DNA from: Triops longicaudatus
Taxonomy: Eukaryota; Arthropoda; Branchiopoda; Notostraca; Triopsidae
Direction: 5' to 3'
NCBI GenBank assembly: GCA_022885665.1
Contig: JAGQDJ010000202.1
Location: 1,674,001 to 1,738,000 of the forward strand
DNA: 64,000 bases
Part shown: positions 1-13,600 of the stretch, in pieces
How the letters are laid out: each line of letters starts with the position of its first letter
Position numbering within the stretch: the first letter of the stretch is position 1
Translations under genes and position numbers: made by a program
The notes under the pieces: model-generated
Database searches by the model: none
What the model was told of the DNA's origin: nothing
The model's input: only the letters and a program-made list of their open reading frames with translations

Positions 1-467
1 GTAATAAAAATACCCCTGTCGTACTTGTAATTCCATGAAACCGATATACTCTGTGCGTCCGATTTAAAATTTAAGCCACCCAAGCAAACGTTATCACGTT
101 AATCTTACTTTATCCCTCTGTAGCATTGAACTAAAACAGCTATGGATTTGCCCATTGCTTTAGGCAGCTATGTTGTGGTTTCCTGAAATCGATTGTTGGG
201 CAAGCCGTCATTCATGCAATGCGTTTCGCCTAAGGGAAAAATCCTGAAGGTACAAAGCGTTCGCTTTTCCTCTTGAGGCTTTTTCCTGAAAAGCTAATAG
301 AAAAACACAGTTTGGAATCGACACTGAGTCTGTCAACAAATGAAGCTTGAATGTTTGGCCTCAAAGCTTTAAATGCTCTTATAGATCACGAAATAAACCT
401 TGGCGCACGGGTTCCGCATGGATTCGATCACTCACAATGGTATGCACTTGTCCCTGACAAATTATAG
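1..467. other. Left flank, no gene assigned
   Basis: No convincing coding exon is visible. The reading frame of the next gene is closed by a TAG at 465-467. Several AG acceptors lie close by, so this stretch may be intron or 5' UTR of that gene, whose earlier exons could lie here or beyond the left edge. Confidence 0.4.
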
Positions 468-1784
468 AGTCACGTAGCCAATTTTGTGTTCTATTCAGTA
501 ACGAATAACTTTAATCCTCTAGGATCATCTGTTGATATCCATCCAGTGGTGGTCGACCATGGTATTTCCTGCTATGCCGTAGCGTTGTTGCTTATTATTT
601 TCGCCATGGCGCTCATCCTGATTCTTTATGCTTCCCAATTGTGCCAAAATTGGAATATTCTCAATACCAAGCCTATATTCCCTCCAGCTAAATCGCCGTC
701 TTCCAGTTCCTCCTCTGATCCAGCCTCACGTCCGATCCAAATTCAGTCAGGAAAACGCTTATACAACTCAGCGAGGAAGCACCCTCCCGCAAATATAGTA
801 CGCCAAAGTCCAGCCAACGCTCGCCTGCCTTCTTCCGAACACCCTGACGCTATTTGCCTAGAAAATATTCCAGCGATTAGGATCGTAAATCTCCCAACAC
901 CTTCAAGGCCAAGTCGCATATCTAACTCGTTTCATTTCCGGAAAAGTCCCAAAGCAGTCTCCGAACCCTCCTCTTATGAATCAAGTCCAAGCTCAACTTC
1001 ATCTGTATGTACCGCCACATCGGGGCCGCGGTACAATACCCCAGTTTCACCCTCGGAAGAAGAGGCAGATCAAGATGACACGCAACGTTGTGTGTCTTCC
1101 GACACTTCACCTGGTTACCGCGTAGCTTCCAGTTACATGTCACATAGTTTCGACTTTTATCGACTAAAACCAAACGTGAAGCATTTTCCGGGTCGGTACG
1201 GACGATCTAATACTAATAATGTTTTCCGTTCAACCCCAGATGGGAATGTATCCCAAGTACCCCGTACTGAACGACATTCGTCTGAGTCGATGCCCAACGT
1301 ATTGAAAAGACCGATTGATACCACCCGTGTGCCGCGTGTAGCTGCCACACGTTTAAATTCCCCAATGGGACGTATTACGACGCCTTCTAGGCCGCAGGAA
1401 GGCGCCAGCAGCTGGCTTACCAAGCAGCGATTAGCGCTTTGTCACCAGCAGACGCAGACCGAAATTGCTAGCGTAAATTCGTTAGAATGGGATGATTATG
1501 GGACAGGGAAAATGCATGCCAAAGATCGGGCAAGTGTCCAACATCGCCGAGAACCTTTCGATCCCACGATTTACCATATCGTTCCCAACACGCAGCAAGA
1601 GGACGTCGCTTGCCAAAGTTTGCGTACGTCACCCAAAGTATGCAAATCTGCCCCCCATCGCTGTTCCAAATGCAATTTACTACACGTTACGACAACGGAG
1701 GATGACGTGAGAGCTCCTAGCAACGATTCCGGCTATGAAAGGCCCTTGGACTTGAGCAAGACCACTGAGAATGACCAAACCTAG
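468..1784 (+). CDS. Unrecognised single-pass membrane protein, 3' exon, with C-terminal PLDLS motif
   Basis: I do not recognise this protein. The frame is open from 468 to the TAA... stop region at 1784 but has no ATG near its beginning; the first in-frame ATG (606) lies inside the membrane segment. An acceptor such as the AG ending at 498 suggests it is the last exon of a larger gene, so the true start is unknown. Counting from 486, residues about 29-50 form one strongly hydrophobic helix. The rest, about 380 residues, is a Ser/Pro/Arg-rich, probably cytoplasmic and disordered tail. Near the end are a CxxC pair (RCSKC) and PLDLS at about residues 420-424, the classic CtBP corepressor-binding motif. 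AATAAA at 2003-2008 fits its polyadenylation signal. Its length and single hydrophobic segment make chance unlikely; function is open. Confidence 0.6.
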   Translation, partial: SHVANFVFYSVTNNFNPLGSSVDIHPVVVDHGISCYAVALLLIIFAMALILILYASQLCQNWNILNTKPIFPPAKSPSSSSSSDPASRPIQIQSGKRLYNSARKHPPANIVRQSPANARLPSSEHPDAICLENIPAIRIVNLPTPSRPSRISNSFHFRKSPKAVSEPSSYESSPSSTSSVCTATSGPRYNTPVSPSEEEADQDDTQRCVSSDTSPGYRVASSYMSHSFDFYRLKPNVKHFPGRYGRSNTNNVFRSTPDGNVSQVPRTERHSSESMPNVLKRPIDTTRVPRVAATRLNSPMGRITTPSRPQEGASSWLTKQRLALCHQQTQTEIASVNSLEWDDYGTGKMHAKDRASVQHRREPFDPTIYHIVPNTQQEDVACQSLRTSPKVCKSAPHRCSKCNLLHVTTTEDDVRAPSNDSGYERPLDLSKTTENDQT

Positions 1785-2002
1785 AGACAGTTTAGGGATC
1801 ATTGACCTTTAGTTCCGATATTTGGAAAAGTATTGTACCCAAAAGCGACCATAACTGTCGCCTGTGATGTTCGTTTCATTTTCTTAGCGAGTTCAAGGAC
1901 AAGGTATTTTGCACGAAAGTTTCCTGCACGTTGTTAAAACAAGCACTTGAAATGTTATGAAAGACTCGTCAAACGTCTGTTCTGCCCTGACTGCATCTGT
2001 GC

Positions 2003-2008
2003 AATAAA
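2003..2008 (+). other. Polyadenylation signal AATAAA
   Basis: Canonical hexamer about 220 bp after the stop of the preceding membrane-protein exon, consistent with a short 3' UTR. Confidence 0.5.
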
Positions 2009-4140
2009 GAAATAATCCGTTACAAAATATGCATTTGATTCAGTACTAAGTCAGTGCACGAGTGTTTTATACCATGAAAGTTACCTTTACTAATCTTAGG
2101 AATGATGTTATTCTTTTCAAATACGCAAAATTGTATTGCCCTCCTGTTTCGTATTTCTTGGGGAAAAAAACTTGGATGTACTTGAACAACGTGAAGTGCG
2201 TTACATAACATTTTTTCTTATTCTGACGCGCCCATAAAATAAATAGAACAAATATCCAATAGTTGGGAATAATTTTGACAAGAAAGCTGTTTCCCGTATT
2301 TATTTATGTCTTGAAACACAGTAGGAACCATCCTAGCTTATCTTACTTAAAATTCCCGCCAAATTTCGTTATTTTTTATTTTAGCACAGTTTTAGTTGCA
2401 CATAGAAGCGTAACGAGGCTCAACGGAGCCTAGGTCAATTGTAATGTGGTGCAAAAATAACTAAAATCAAAGCTGTTAAAACAAAATATTTTTCAAGTCT
2501 TTTAAAGTTTGCGATCATGCCGTGAAACCCGAAAAGGTCAGAAAAAGACTAACCGTGAAACTCGCAAAAATTAATAAAGAAATTTTGTTAAATTTTGTTT
2601 TGCTACTTTTCTTGGATAAACGGGTGGCACTTTTTTGTTGGTATGTTTAATGTAGATAAAAAATATGAAGAATACTTTATTTAAGTTTGTCATATGCAGA
2701 ACAACACACTATACATAATTTTCTTCTCTAACTTATGATCTATATAGTTTTTTCTAATCTCTGTGCAGATAAGATAGAATTTAATTTCAACGAACCAACT
2801 GAGAATACAGAAATCTGTTCGGCATACGCTAAAGTTCCTTATTCAGACACCTTTTCTTTACATTCATATCTATCGAGACCCTAAAGTCGTTACCACAACG
2901 AATATTTGGTTACAGAGGAGTTCGCTGTGACCAGATTCTACTTTAGTAGATTTTGGAAGTTGAAAAAAAAAATGAAGCACGAGTTTCTTTTCGCATGATT
3001 ACCACGTTTATTGTTTCTTATGTAATTCACAACCCAACAGTGCTTTTTTCATTCGTTTCTGGATTATCTGGCTTTCCGTTCTTCCAAAAGTAGTATTCGT
3101 GCTTCTTCTCGGGTCTACATTTTAGTTAAAATGTACCGAAAACAGGTGGCAGTAGTGTCCACTTGACTGCACGAAACGCAATAAAGCGCGTGAGTTGACT
3201 TGCGTTGCGACTTCGGTCCTCAATGCGCCGAAGCCGGTGCAACTTTTAGCGGTTAAACCTAGTCCCATAGGGCAAATGCAGTGTGGTCTTGTGCGGGTGG
3301 GGAAAAGGCGGATCGGGAACAGAGCGCAGCGGCGAAGTTTTTTAGGCCAAGCCTAGAGCCGGTTTTTGACTTACCCCGTTTTCTTTGCTCGTGGCGTGGA
3401 GATCTTGATTCCTCAAATACTAATTTCGGCTCTAAGCTCCCCGATTTAAAATCCCGTGAGTGAAGAACCGGTATATTTTATAGATTTTCCCGCTCCCAGC
3501 CACCCCGATATATACAATCGAAAGTGATTCCCCCACGCTTCTTTCAGTTCTGACTTATTTATTAGGTTTGTGAAGCATTTCCCGGGTTGTCCTAGTGATT
3601 TTCTGTTAGTCTTTCCTGTGCTGTACTGTCCTACGCCCCGTGGAAACACTTTTGCGGCAAGTGAAATCGTGTTACCTTTTTAACGCCGGCTCACAGGTTG
3701 GTGAATTTTGACTCGCTTTAGCTAAGAATTTTACTGACTATTCTGTGTAAGCGGGGCGTTCATAGAAGGGAGCAAAACGTGAATTCTCATATATCGTTGG
3801 GACAGGGGGGAGGGCGTGACTTATAGGCACGGGAGAAACAGGCAGTAACTTTTGAACGGCTTGGCACCTATTAAAATTAATTCATTTTCAGTAACGAGTT
3901 CTATTACTTGCTCTGAAAGTATAAGGTACCACTATCAATAATGCACCGAACATTTCGATTTTATTGATTGCAATAGAAAATCTTAACTGAATATCGACAA
4001 CCAGCCTCCAGTGTGCGTTGCTTCGAATATCCCTAAAAATCTCGAACACATTTCTGGACTTAGATTTGATGTTTAATGCCCCGGTATACTCAAACTCCTT
4101 ACTGAAGGATAATATGGAAAATTGTCAGTCGTCATATTGC

Positions 4141-4260
4141 AGAAAATAACAATAACATAGAAAATAAAAAAAAAGAAAAATAAAAAACAGATAAAATAAA
4201 AAAATAACATAAAAATAGACACAAAAATAGATGAAATTAAAAACTAGATTGAATTAAAAA
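4141..4260. repeat. A-rich low-complexity tract
   Basis: About 120 bp dominated by A runs interrupted by single T, G or C. It has no coding potential. Confidence 0.7.
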
Positions 4261-6198
4261 ACGGTTCAAGAATCAAAGAAACCTTTTTGACAGTAATATT
4301 GCTGATAGGGACCTCTACCATTTTGTTTTGAGTTTTTCTTAGAAAGATTATATTAAATTTGTAAACTGTAGCTGAATTTTTCCAGCTTTTATTATTCGGC
4401 AGAATTTAATCGGATAAACTGATGTAGTAATTTTATTTTTCATAGTGAACCTGAGATTTTTCTGAAATTGTAGTTACTTTTGGTAATAATTACTTGTCCG
4501 CATAAAGCGATTTATGCAAGGTAGACCAGGGCAGTTTTTAAGACCAAGTTATCATGTGCGAGTAAGTGTATTTTACAAGATGGGCGGTAACTCCAAACTG
4601 CAATTCAAGCCAATAGGTTTTGCGCACTATTTGGCACGAAAAGTAAAAAGTAGCACTCGGAGTTAACGCGATTTTTTGTGCGGAGTCGCAGTTGGGCAAA
4701 CACGGCGTTTAAATTATTTCATAGCAGCCTAATTTATGGTAAGCCACTACTTTGTTTGACCTCGATAACATCGGAACATTAGGAACGAGTTGGCAAAAAT
4801 GTTAAGTACCCCTTGAATCGTCCACGTGCGTTTCAAGTGTTAAAATACGAAAATTCAAAGAACCGAGCATATAAGTTAGGTCGCTTTTGTAATATTTCTC
4901 AAGGTATTTGCCAAGTACCGGTTTCACCTTAAAATCCCATGCTCCTCCTACCAGTTGAGCGACCTTCTTCGAATACCTTGGGGAATTACGTTGAACGAGC
5001 TAATGGAATACTCAGCGTACGGAAATATCCCTGTTATCTCGAATAGAAAATCTGTTCAGTGAAAAAGCAGTCTTCTCCCTCCGTTGTTATTTTTTATGGC
5101 CTAACTTCTTTTCAATGCGGTTTACGTTGCAAACTTTTGAAGAAGGAACTAAATTTTACATAAAAAGTCTGTTCCAACCGCTCACACAAAATTCATACAA
5201 AAATCGAGTGAAAGTATTACAGAAATAATATTTTTAAAATGAAAATAATTTTGATGAATAAAATTTAAATAGATTTAAAATGTATTTTGACCTAGTTTGT
5301 ACAGAAACGGCACTTGATGAATGTGTCACTGCACGCCAACGTCAAAATTATTCATAATCCGGTTTCCTCAGTGCTATGCCACGTTCTGGAATCTTCCTTT
5401 CTGAAAGGGGAAACTCCTCCGCACGTTGTTTTAGAATCATTTCACTTGAGAAAAGGAGAAAAAAGAACTCAAGGGCAAGTTTTTCATTAAATTTGCTGTC
5501 ACTTTTGCGGGACGACACACTTGACAAACTTCAAAAGGGAAAGGGTTAGAAACGTTACTCAAAAGGAGGTTAAACGGGCGCGTTCTCCCAAAAAGGGACC
5601 ATAGCTTTTGGCACTATTTTCGTGAGGAATTTTGTTTGACAGGTTGGTCGAATCCGACAGGCCATTTTCGTAGCGGCGGTCGTTAGGCCACAAAGAATTT
5701 TCGGGGAAAATATTTCTTTTTTCTTCTTCATTGAGTATTCCATTTCCGCTTTTTATGGGCGAAAACTGTTGAAGTCTGGAGTTGCGGCTTTTAGAAATTT
5801 TCGTGGTCATGGTCTACGTGAATGAATGAACGCCACTTTTTGTTCAGTTTTTAAGGGTGAACTTTCGACCTAATTTCTTACGCAGTACGTTTACGCCGGA
5901 GAAGAACCTGATTTTCTTCACATTCGGGCTACGCACTTCACATCTTTCCCAACAGCAGCGTACTCTTAAGGTCGCTTTCAGCTTCTTTCCTTTTTACCTT
6001 TTGTTGTTAGTAGGTCGATAGGATCATATTTGGATACCTATCATGCATTTGCCCATTTGTGTTTTTTCTTGTGTTGAGCTCACGCCGCGTAATGCATTTT
6101 GATTTCTTAGGCCTGTCCAGCCTCGCATTCTTGGCCCTTGGACGAATGATAGATTTGCGTTGTGTTGAAAGTAATAAAGATTAAAATTACCCCCACAA

Positions 6199-6226
6199 AT
6201 AATAATAATAATGTAATAATAATAAT

Positions 6227-6272
<46 letters not shown>
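6199..6272. repeat. (AAT)n microsatellite
   Basis: About 74 bp of AAT/TAA trinucleotide repeats, with two GTAAT interruptions in its left half and a pure run in the right half. Read on the minus strand it produces a spurious poly-Tyr and poly-Ile frame. Confidence 0.9.
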
Positions 6273-6273
<1 letters not shown>

Positions 6274-7375
6274 TTTGAGGCAACAAGTCGATAGTGAATC
6301 TATTTCCATGGTTAACACCATAGTGTTCCCGCTGTGTAATCCGCGTTAAACGGGAATTCTCCATGGCTACTGTACTGCTATCAAGATCTGTCGCGTATTC
6401 AAATTAAACTTTCAGGAGCAAAAATGGGGAAAATTGACTGACGTCAGAATGCTTTATCATCCAAACTGAGTCCCCTCCCTTAACCGAGGGTACTTTTATC
6501 TCTTTCGGTACTTTTGTTTCTGTAACCTTTTCCGCGCAAGTTTCGTCACTTAAATATCAGTAGAGGAAAACGGAAAACGTTTGAAGTGGTTAGTAAGGGA
6601 CAAGTCCAAATAATCTTACACATGTGGAATACATTGGGGAGGGACCATGTGTGGTTGAAACAAATGCGGCCACCGCTTTTCCATATGGGTATCATGCCAA
6701 CACACGTTTTCCGTGTTACACGGCAGATGTTTAATCCTCGGCACGTTCAGCCTTCGTTCTCCAAAGCTAAGCGTTCAAAACTCGGCTTTGGTTCGAATTG
6801 AGCTCTCGAAGGGCTGCACCGTCGTTACTGGCCTCTGGCCACATAGCTTCATAATAGCTCGTTTTTGGCTTGTTTTACGAAACGTTTAGCTCCCTGTTAT
6901 TATTTGGGCTCTGAAGCCAGTGAACTCGATTGTTAACGTCCTACACAAAGGGTACGGCACCTATAGTATGATACGTTACTGACTTCCTGGACCATATTCA
7001 AGTTAAGATCCCTGCTGGCCAGACGCAGTGTTTTGGCCCGAAATGGCGGGAATCTCTGTTACTCGCGTATTTGACTTGAGGTTTTTGTAAATAAATTAAA
7101 AACGAACTTCTGTTGTATTTCCTGCCTGCTAGGAAGTAAATCAGGAAGAGCGAAATATAAAGTGGTGGTGTTACCAAATTGAAAAGAAAGTAAATAACCA
7201 AATTCGTTGTAGCAAGTTTCGACTGTACTACGGAAATACTTGAAAATAATAAACTAATTAATTGTTAAAATATTGGAAAATAATAAAATATAGTAATAAA
7301 TGGGAAGCTAAAATTTTCAAATTTTTGCATAAATTCCCCCAAAATGAAATGTTAATTGTATGCAATAATGTGGTT

Positions 7376-7430
7376 AGTAACCAATTTATCAACAAATCAA
7401 AAAGAAGTAACCAATTTATCAACAAATCAA
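7376..7430. repeat. 25-bp direct repeat, two copies
   Basis: Two identical 25-bp copies (7376-7400 and 7406-7430) beginning AGTAACCAATTTATC, separated by 5 bp. This looks like a local tandem duplication with a 30-bp period. Confidence 0.85.
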
Positions 7431-10407
7431 CGTAATATGACGTAAAAGCCCCTTTGGGTGAAAATTAATAGCGCTAAGTATATTGGCTTGGGTTTATTTG
7501 ACAGATATGACAAAAAAGGCGTTAAAGTTAATCGAGCATGATCAGAGTAGGACGACCACTTTATTATTTCAGCTCCACGCGTGGCTGCATTTAAGGAATA
7601 ACCTATACATCCATGTACTGTCGCGTGTTTTGAAATGGCGTTCAGTTTTCTTATTACTTTTACATAAATGATTTCTTTATGAAGCTTTCAATCGCTCTTT
7701 CCAGTTTTCATGAATTTCTATTGATATTTCCCTGGATATCGTTTAACATTTTAAACAGGTACTGGGAGCGCCGCAGTCAAATGTGTGTCAGCTTGTTTTC
7801 GCCATAGATGCTTATATATAGACAAATTTTACGTTTGTTTGACGTCACAACATTTGGCTCCGAGCCCCAGAGTTACTTTTCTACTATTTTTTTTTTCTCC
7901 TCTCTCTAAGACAGAAGGAATCAACCAACAAGGGAAGTTGAACTTGGCTAGACCGTGTGACTAGCATATTTTTTTCTTTTCTTTTCCGGTGTCTGGCTAC
8001 GGGTACTTAATTACGTAGAAGTTAACGGAAAGAGGTATGGTCAGGAGGCGGTGTTTAGGAAAGTGGTCAGGATCGATACCATTGATTCCCAAGGCTTGAT
8101 CCATTATCTTTGCAAAAGCTCCGCCTCTTCTCCCTCGCTGGAACTTTGTATGCAATTCTCGTCATTCAGGTGTTATAGCAACGGCTGTTTTTTTTGTCAT
8201 GCACTTTTTATGTAGTTTGTGCTGTATGGTTTTCTGGGGTATCGTGTACGGTAACAGAGACTTATCGTATTCGATATAAGAAAAAATACAGCAAAAAAAT
8301 TTCTCTATAACGAGAATGACGGTCTAAAATTTCGGGTATACTCCTTAAATAATGTGTGACTTTCTCATTATAATGGTATGCCCATTTGTGCCAGATTTGC
8401 CCATTTACAAAAAGTTTTGTAATGAATCAATAAATAAAGCGGCGAGAAATGGAGGAGTCCAAACAAACAACAGTAGGTAGCGCAGCTCGTTTGCAATGAA
8501 ACAAGACGAATGACAAGCAAGCTCATTGTGAGCGTGCTATGCACAATACGTATTAAGGCGTTAGTTCGGTACTTGAAGCAAGCGTTTATGTAATAAGTAT
8601 TTACTTCACAAGGGTAATAAATTGTAGCCTTATATTACCGGTTTGCGTAATTGACTCCCGAACGGGGGTTTTGACGATTATGATGACGTCATTCGTATCA
8701 CTAAAGCTACCTTTTCATCACCGCGCGACCGTGCTCGTAATGAGCCATGGATTATGTTCCCATGAAGCGTGGGCAAGGTATTAGCGAGAAAGCAACTTGA
8801 GATAATTCTTGAGATATAATAATAAATTATGATTTATTTTCGTTCAACTGCTTTTATTGTTTCTGCCCTTTCACAGGTGATCTATACATTTTGTTGCGAT
8901 GGTAGATTCACGACTTTTGGCAAGGTATTGTAACTACAGTAAAAAACTCGCTTTAATGGAGACCGGTTATACCAGACAATAGACTATTGTACGCTAAGTC
9001 CACATGTTTGGCGAAACGAAAGCTATGTAAGCTAATAATTTGGTTGAACGATGAACGAAAGCAACGTAAAATGCTCATCAAAAAGGTTTTCAGACAAAAA
9101 GTTAGTTTTGTTGTCTTTTACGTAGTCAAAAGTTAAAAAAAAAAACAACCTGAGTTCTGCTTTGCCACCAAATACAATTTTGGCTTTCTAGATCACAACA
9201 ATTGCAAAAAACATGCTAAAAGGCAGTAATCCTCCATTTTTACGGAAAAGTAAAATCTCCTAAATAAATCACGGAATTCACAGTTTCCGTTAAATCGTAA
9301 AGGTACGAATTTCAATATAACAATTAGATAGCATGAATACCTTGTCTCGCAACTTACTCGGTTGCAAGAAGTCTCAAACCTTGAAACGTATTGAAACATT
9401 CGGAAACGTTTTCTCTTCGATTTGCATTAGGATGTAAGTTATGACATTTGTTTCGTGCCCCCAAACTTACGAAAACTACTCTCTTCTTGCCAACACTGAA
9501 AAGGTAAAGAAACTAATTAAACGCAACTAAAACACAGGAGAAGCGAAAGACGTTAGTTTATGACTTTCGCTACTGGCCAAAACAAAAAGTCCGAAAAGGT
9601 TTTCTGCATTGAAAACTCTATGTCTCAAGAAACGAAAACCTGAGACGAATCACCTTACACAATTGCTTCGCTAGGCAATTTCGCCCTCTTTTCTGTTTCT
9701 TCACAGGGTGTCTTCATTGTTCTAAAAATCAAAAGTACAGTGTAAAATAAAGGTATGTCGACCTTTTTATGTCATATAAAACATTACCATTTAACCAGCT
9801 TTTATTAATAACGCGTTATTGAGGATAATGAAACGATCGATTTATTATTCTAAATAGTAATTCCGGTTAAGTTGCAAAGTGCAAGTACTTAAAATCGTTC
9901 CCTATTCATTTTCTTCCTTACAAAAGCAAGCAAAATTTTCTCAAAGAAATCTCGTTAAGTGAATACCTCCTCCGGTTACATGTGTTTGCCTAATATGGAA
10001 ATTACAACGTTGGAATTCGGTACTCTTGAGCCATTTGTGATTACATTCCAAAGAAAAGGCTCGCAGGTACCCACAACGTCCCTTAGTGCTAATCAGTTTC
10101 TATTCTTCCTACAAAAAAATCACTCATTACATGTTGACACCTTCAATACAGTCAATTGTGCAAACAATTTCGACTTTGTAGCAACACGAGCTTGCTACAT
10201 TGACTCTAAAGAATAACAAAATAAAACTCAATCTTTCCAACCTCCTCACAGATTTCTTTGCCGGAATAAGTGAACTTTTCCGACACCATCATTCTGCTCT
10301 TTGAAAAAGGCCCCGTAAGTGAGAAAATCGATAACAGTCGTACAATCTTTTTAAGGTCTCACTTGTTTATTCTATGACACGACAAAGCTAGAGGGGTCTT
10401 TTTCTCA

Positions 10408-10641
10408 TCAAAATGACAACGTACCCTCACGCAGGAATCTCCTCTTGTCTCTGGTGGGAAAACGAGCTGTGCAAGCTAGATAAGTTGTCAGCCACCTGCC
10501 ATGTAGGCCTACTGCACGGGTGTGGTATGCCAAACCAAAGCCAGCTCGCCGTGAGGTGTAGGTCACTAGGTCTGACCGACTGAAGAACGTATAAGCCACC
10601 ATAGCGAAAAAAAAGCTAAAAATATTTAATCTTCCGGCCAT
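10408..10641 (-). CDS. Possible exon of a small secreted protein
   Basis: An ATG-initiated minus-strand frame of 77 codons. It opens with a short basic start, a hydrophobic Phe/Ala/Val stretch (about residues 6-19) and then basic residues, as a signal peptide would. Near its end, after the residues REG, a GTACGT donor-like hexamer would allow splicing to a further exon. I recognise no family, and no amidation-type GKR cleavage repeats are visible. It sits in a gene-poor region and may be fortuitous. Confidence 0.15.
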   Translation of the reverse strand: MAGRLNIFSFFFAMVAYTFFSRSDLVTYTSRRAGFGLAYHTRAVGLHGRWLTTYLACTARFPTRDKRRFLREGTLSF

Positions 10642-13600
10642 GTGGGTTAGAACTTTACGACCCCGAACCTACCCTTCCAATTCGCCAGAGGGCATTTTTC
10701 TTCATTCCTTTAAGCCCATCTTCAATCAAAATTAGACTGGGAAAACTCCTTGTGACTTTTAACATAGTTTTCATTATACGGACATGCCATACGTGTTCTA
10801 CTAACAACACTTGGGTATTTCTTACGACGTTCTTAGAACGTGACATCAGGTAGTCCGTTCCTTGGACTAGAGCAGAGCTGGTACGCGTAACCTTTGGGGG
10901 TACGCCAAGAATTCCAGGGCTTTCGGCAACTTAAAACGCTCAGGAATATTAAAATAACACACAACTTAATTATGAATCCATATTCATAAGTAATCAAGCA
11001 AGTCTTATAATATTAATTATTTAGCATTAGTTCAGAATTCGCACGCATGTTTTCAGAGTGGTGCATGAACGGGTACGTGAACTTGCGAAATTGATAGACA
11101 AGGCACGCAGGGGGAAAAGGTTAAAACCCCGAGCTATTTTTTAAGTCTTCTTGAAGAACCGGACACCGAAAAGTGGACTATGAAAGACAAAACAGGGGTT
11201 TTACTGAATTGTTAAATGTAGATTTTTTTTTTATTTTTTTTATTTTTTTTTTGCTGGGAAGGTTATGGGCTCTTTGGAAACCACTTGCGGCTTAATTGGA
11301 GTGAAAGGCTTTTCTAACGGGGGCAACACGGTAGGTAAAGGTTAAAGGAATGTAAGAAGGATATGGGTTTCATTGCGAAGAGCTTGTAAATGGCTCACGG
11401 ACGACTTTCTCTGTCTTTCCCTCTTTCTTTTCCAGTTTCTCCTGCACTACGGTACGTTCTTACCACATGTCGCCGTCCTTACGCTTGTGAATGTGTGTAA
11501 ACCTGTTGTTTGCTCAGGTTCAAAACACGCGGATGAGTCGAACTCCGTAGTTGGGCTGGGACCAAAACGCACACATAAAAAAGGAAAGACAAAGGTCGTT
11601 AATACAGAGTTAGACAAGGTAGCAAACAAGGAAGACGGACACTTGCATTAGGAGAAAGTTGTTCTTCTCTGCAGGCCAAACCTACAAACTCTTTTCACGT
11701 CAACCAACCAATAAGTGCTCATTATTGCTCTCGGCTTATGCAACTGTGCGCAAGAAATCGAACTCTGGAGGAACACTTAGGGCGAAACCTAAACCACAAG
11801 TAGCCACTACAAGAACTCTTGTAAGAATAGCTTTGCCCTACATAGCTTTTTTCTCGAAATTTTGAGTTTTTCGTTGTGGGAATATATAGATTTTCTTTTT
11901 TAAAGAAAAAAAAATTGGTTTCCCTGACGGTATCAGTTTTTTTGGACGTTCGCTAGTAAAAGCTTTGAGAAGCTTGCAACCTTAACGTGTTGTACCGTAC
12001 TGATGATTGCAGCTAGGAATAAGTGGACTGTTGTGTCCAAAAGCCATGTTTTTTGTTCGTCGGCATGTGTATGTGGAAGTCATGAAAACGATTTATGTAA
12101 TCTTGTGTCGAAAGGCATTGGTTTCGAAAGCTCGATGAGGCATTTCGTGCAAGGAAGCTTGTATAAATGGAAACAAAAAAAAAAAAAACTAATAATGGCT
12201 CACTCAGTCTCTACTGGGCAGGAAAACTGGAAGTAAAGTTGGGAGAAATCAAACGCCACATTACGACATAACTATTTAGTACGAGTATACTTTAAAAAAC
12301 ACTTTACTCGTGAGAAGGCTGTTTGGCTATAAACGTGTCATATTGATCTTGTCTTCTGATTCTTGTTCCAAAATTGAACAGAAACCTGTTGGTCAGGTTT
12401 TGACATCAGAATGTTTAATATAGCGTATATGAAACAAGCAATATCGTGATACACGTGCGGTAGAGCCACGCCACAAGTTCTTAATTTCGAGCAATGTACA
12501 TGATTGGATAGCTTTGTTTTGTAACGAATTACTTACATAACAGTAACAAAATGAACGGTCGCACATACGGGTAGTTTTAGCATCTTAGCATGGCTTTGAT
12601 TTTTTATTTATTTTTTATTTTTATTACAGATTGAATTACGTGCTTTAAGCGTGCATTCAAAATCGTACCGTGGGATGTTGGGTATCTGAAAATTTATTTG
12701 ATAATAGAATAAGCTTAATAAATTTGCTTAGAACTAAATATAGTCTGTTAGCTGCCCGTTTTGCATAAAGAAAGGTCGACTTTCTTCTTACTGTTCGTGT
12801 ATAGTTGTCAAGCGTGTCAGGTGGCTTTCTCGTCCGTAAATTTACGCTCCACCGTACGGTACCTACAGAGCCGACAGACTTGCACGATAAAGTTAATAAA
12901 GTAGAAACCCCAAATTTGGGTGCTTTCACTCCAAATATATTACCTTAACGCTGTGGTATTTTACGGAAGATGTTAAATTGTGCCATACGGTGTCTTACCG
13001 TACATTTGGAGGCTATTAAATAGAGAAACTTGGAGCATGAGTATAAAGTCGTGAAATCTTGTTTTGTGTTTCACGCAAGATGACTAAAGTCCTACGATTT
13101 TATGCCTATATGTCGCAAATTTACTTACAGAAATTGGTGTACGAAAGTTCTTGATGTGGGGGACCAAGAAGGACAACTAATTTTAGCATGGAAGGTCTTT
13201 GGCCCATAGGTAAAGCACAACACGTAAAATAGTCAACAAGCTAGCCAAAAGAATACGGAAAACGGGCATGTTTTGATTATGTATCACGTTTCTTCACTTG
13301 TGGTCTGTACCAAGGCTCGAACTTAAGTCGGGGAAAACACCTTCTGCTTACAGGGAAGAAGACGACAACAGCAAGTGGAAAAACATAGAAAGCAATTTCA
13401 TTCGAATTACGACTAGCCTTTTTGGCGTCCTACTGTAAAAAATAAATAAAAATAAAATATAAAAACGTCCCCGTAATAATGACTCAGCGTTTTTCAATGC
13501 TGAGATTCAACGAACGCTGAGATAGAAAGTAAAACCTAGGTTAAGATGCATTCTTGGAAAGCGCAAGGGAGTAAGGAAGAACATATCCGCGAGGTATGAG

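Larger units (their letters stand above)
2009..10407. other. Gene-poor AT-rich stretch
   Basis: No open frame here has both family resemblance and a plausible exon structure. It contains an A-rich low-complexity run (about 4141-4260), a trinucleotide microsatellite (about 6199-6272), a 25-bp direct repeat (7376-7430) and a weak pogo-like terminus (near 8938). It could be distal regulatory DNA or long introns of a neighbouring gene. Confidence 0.5.

Noticed and set aside
5559..5810. Minus-strand ATG frame of 83 codons
   Set aside because: Polar composition without family resemblance, signal peptide or splice context; probably chance.
6107..6364. Minus-strand frame with poly-Tyr and Ile runs
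   Set aside because: Produced by the AAT trinucleotide repeat; not a gene.
6786..6800. GGTTCGAATTG, resembling a tRNA B box
   Set aside because: No matching A box, acceptor stem or anticodon arm nearby; no tRNA found in the window.
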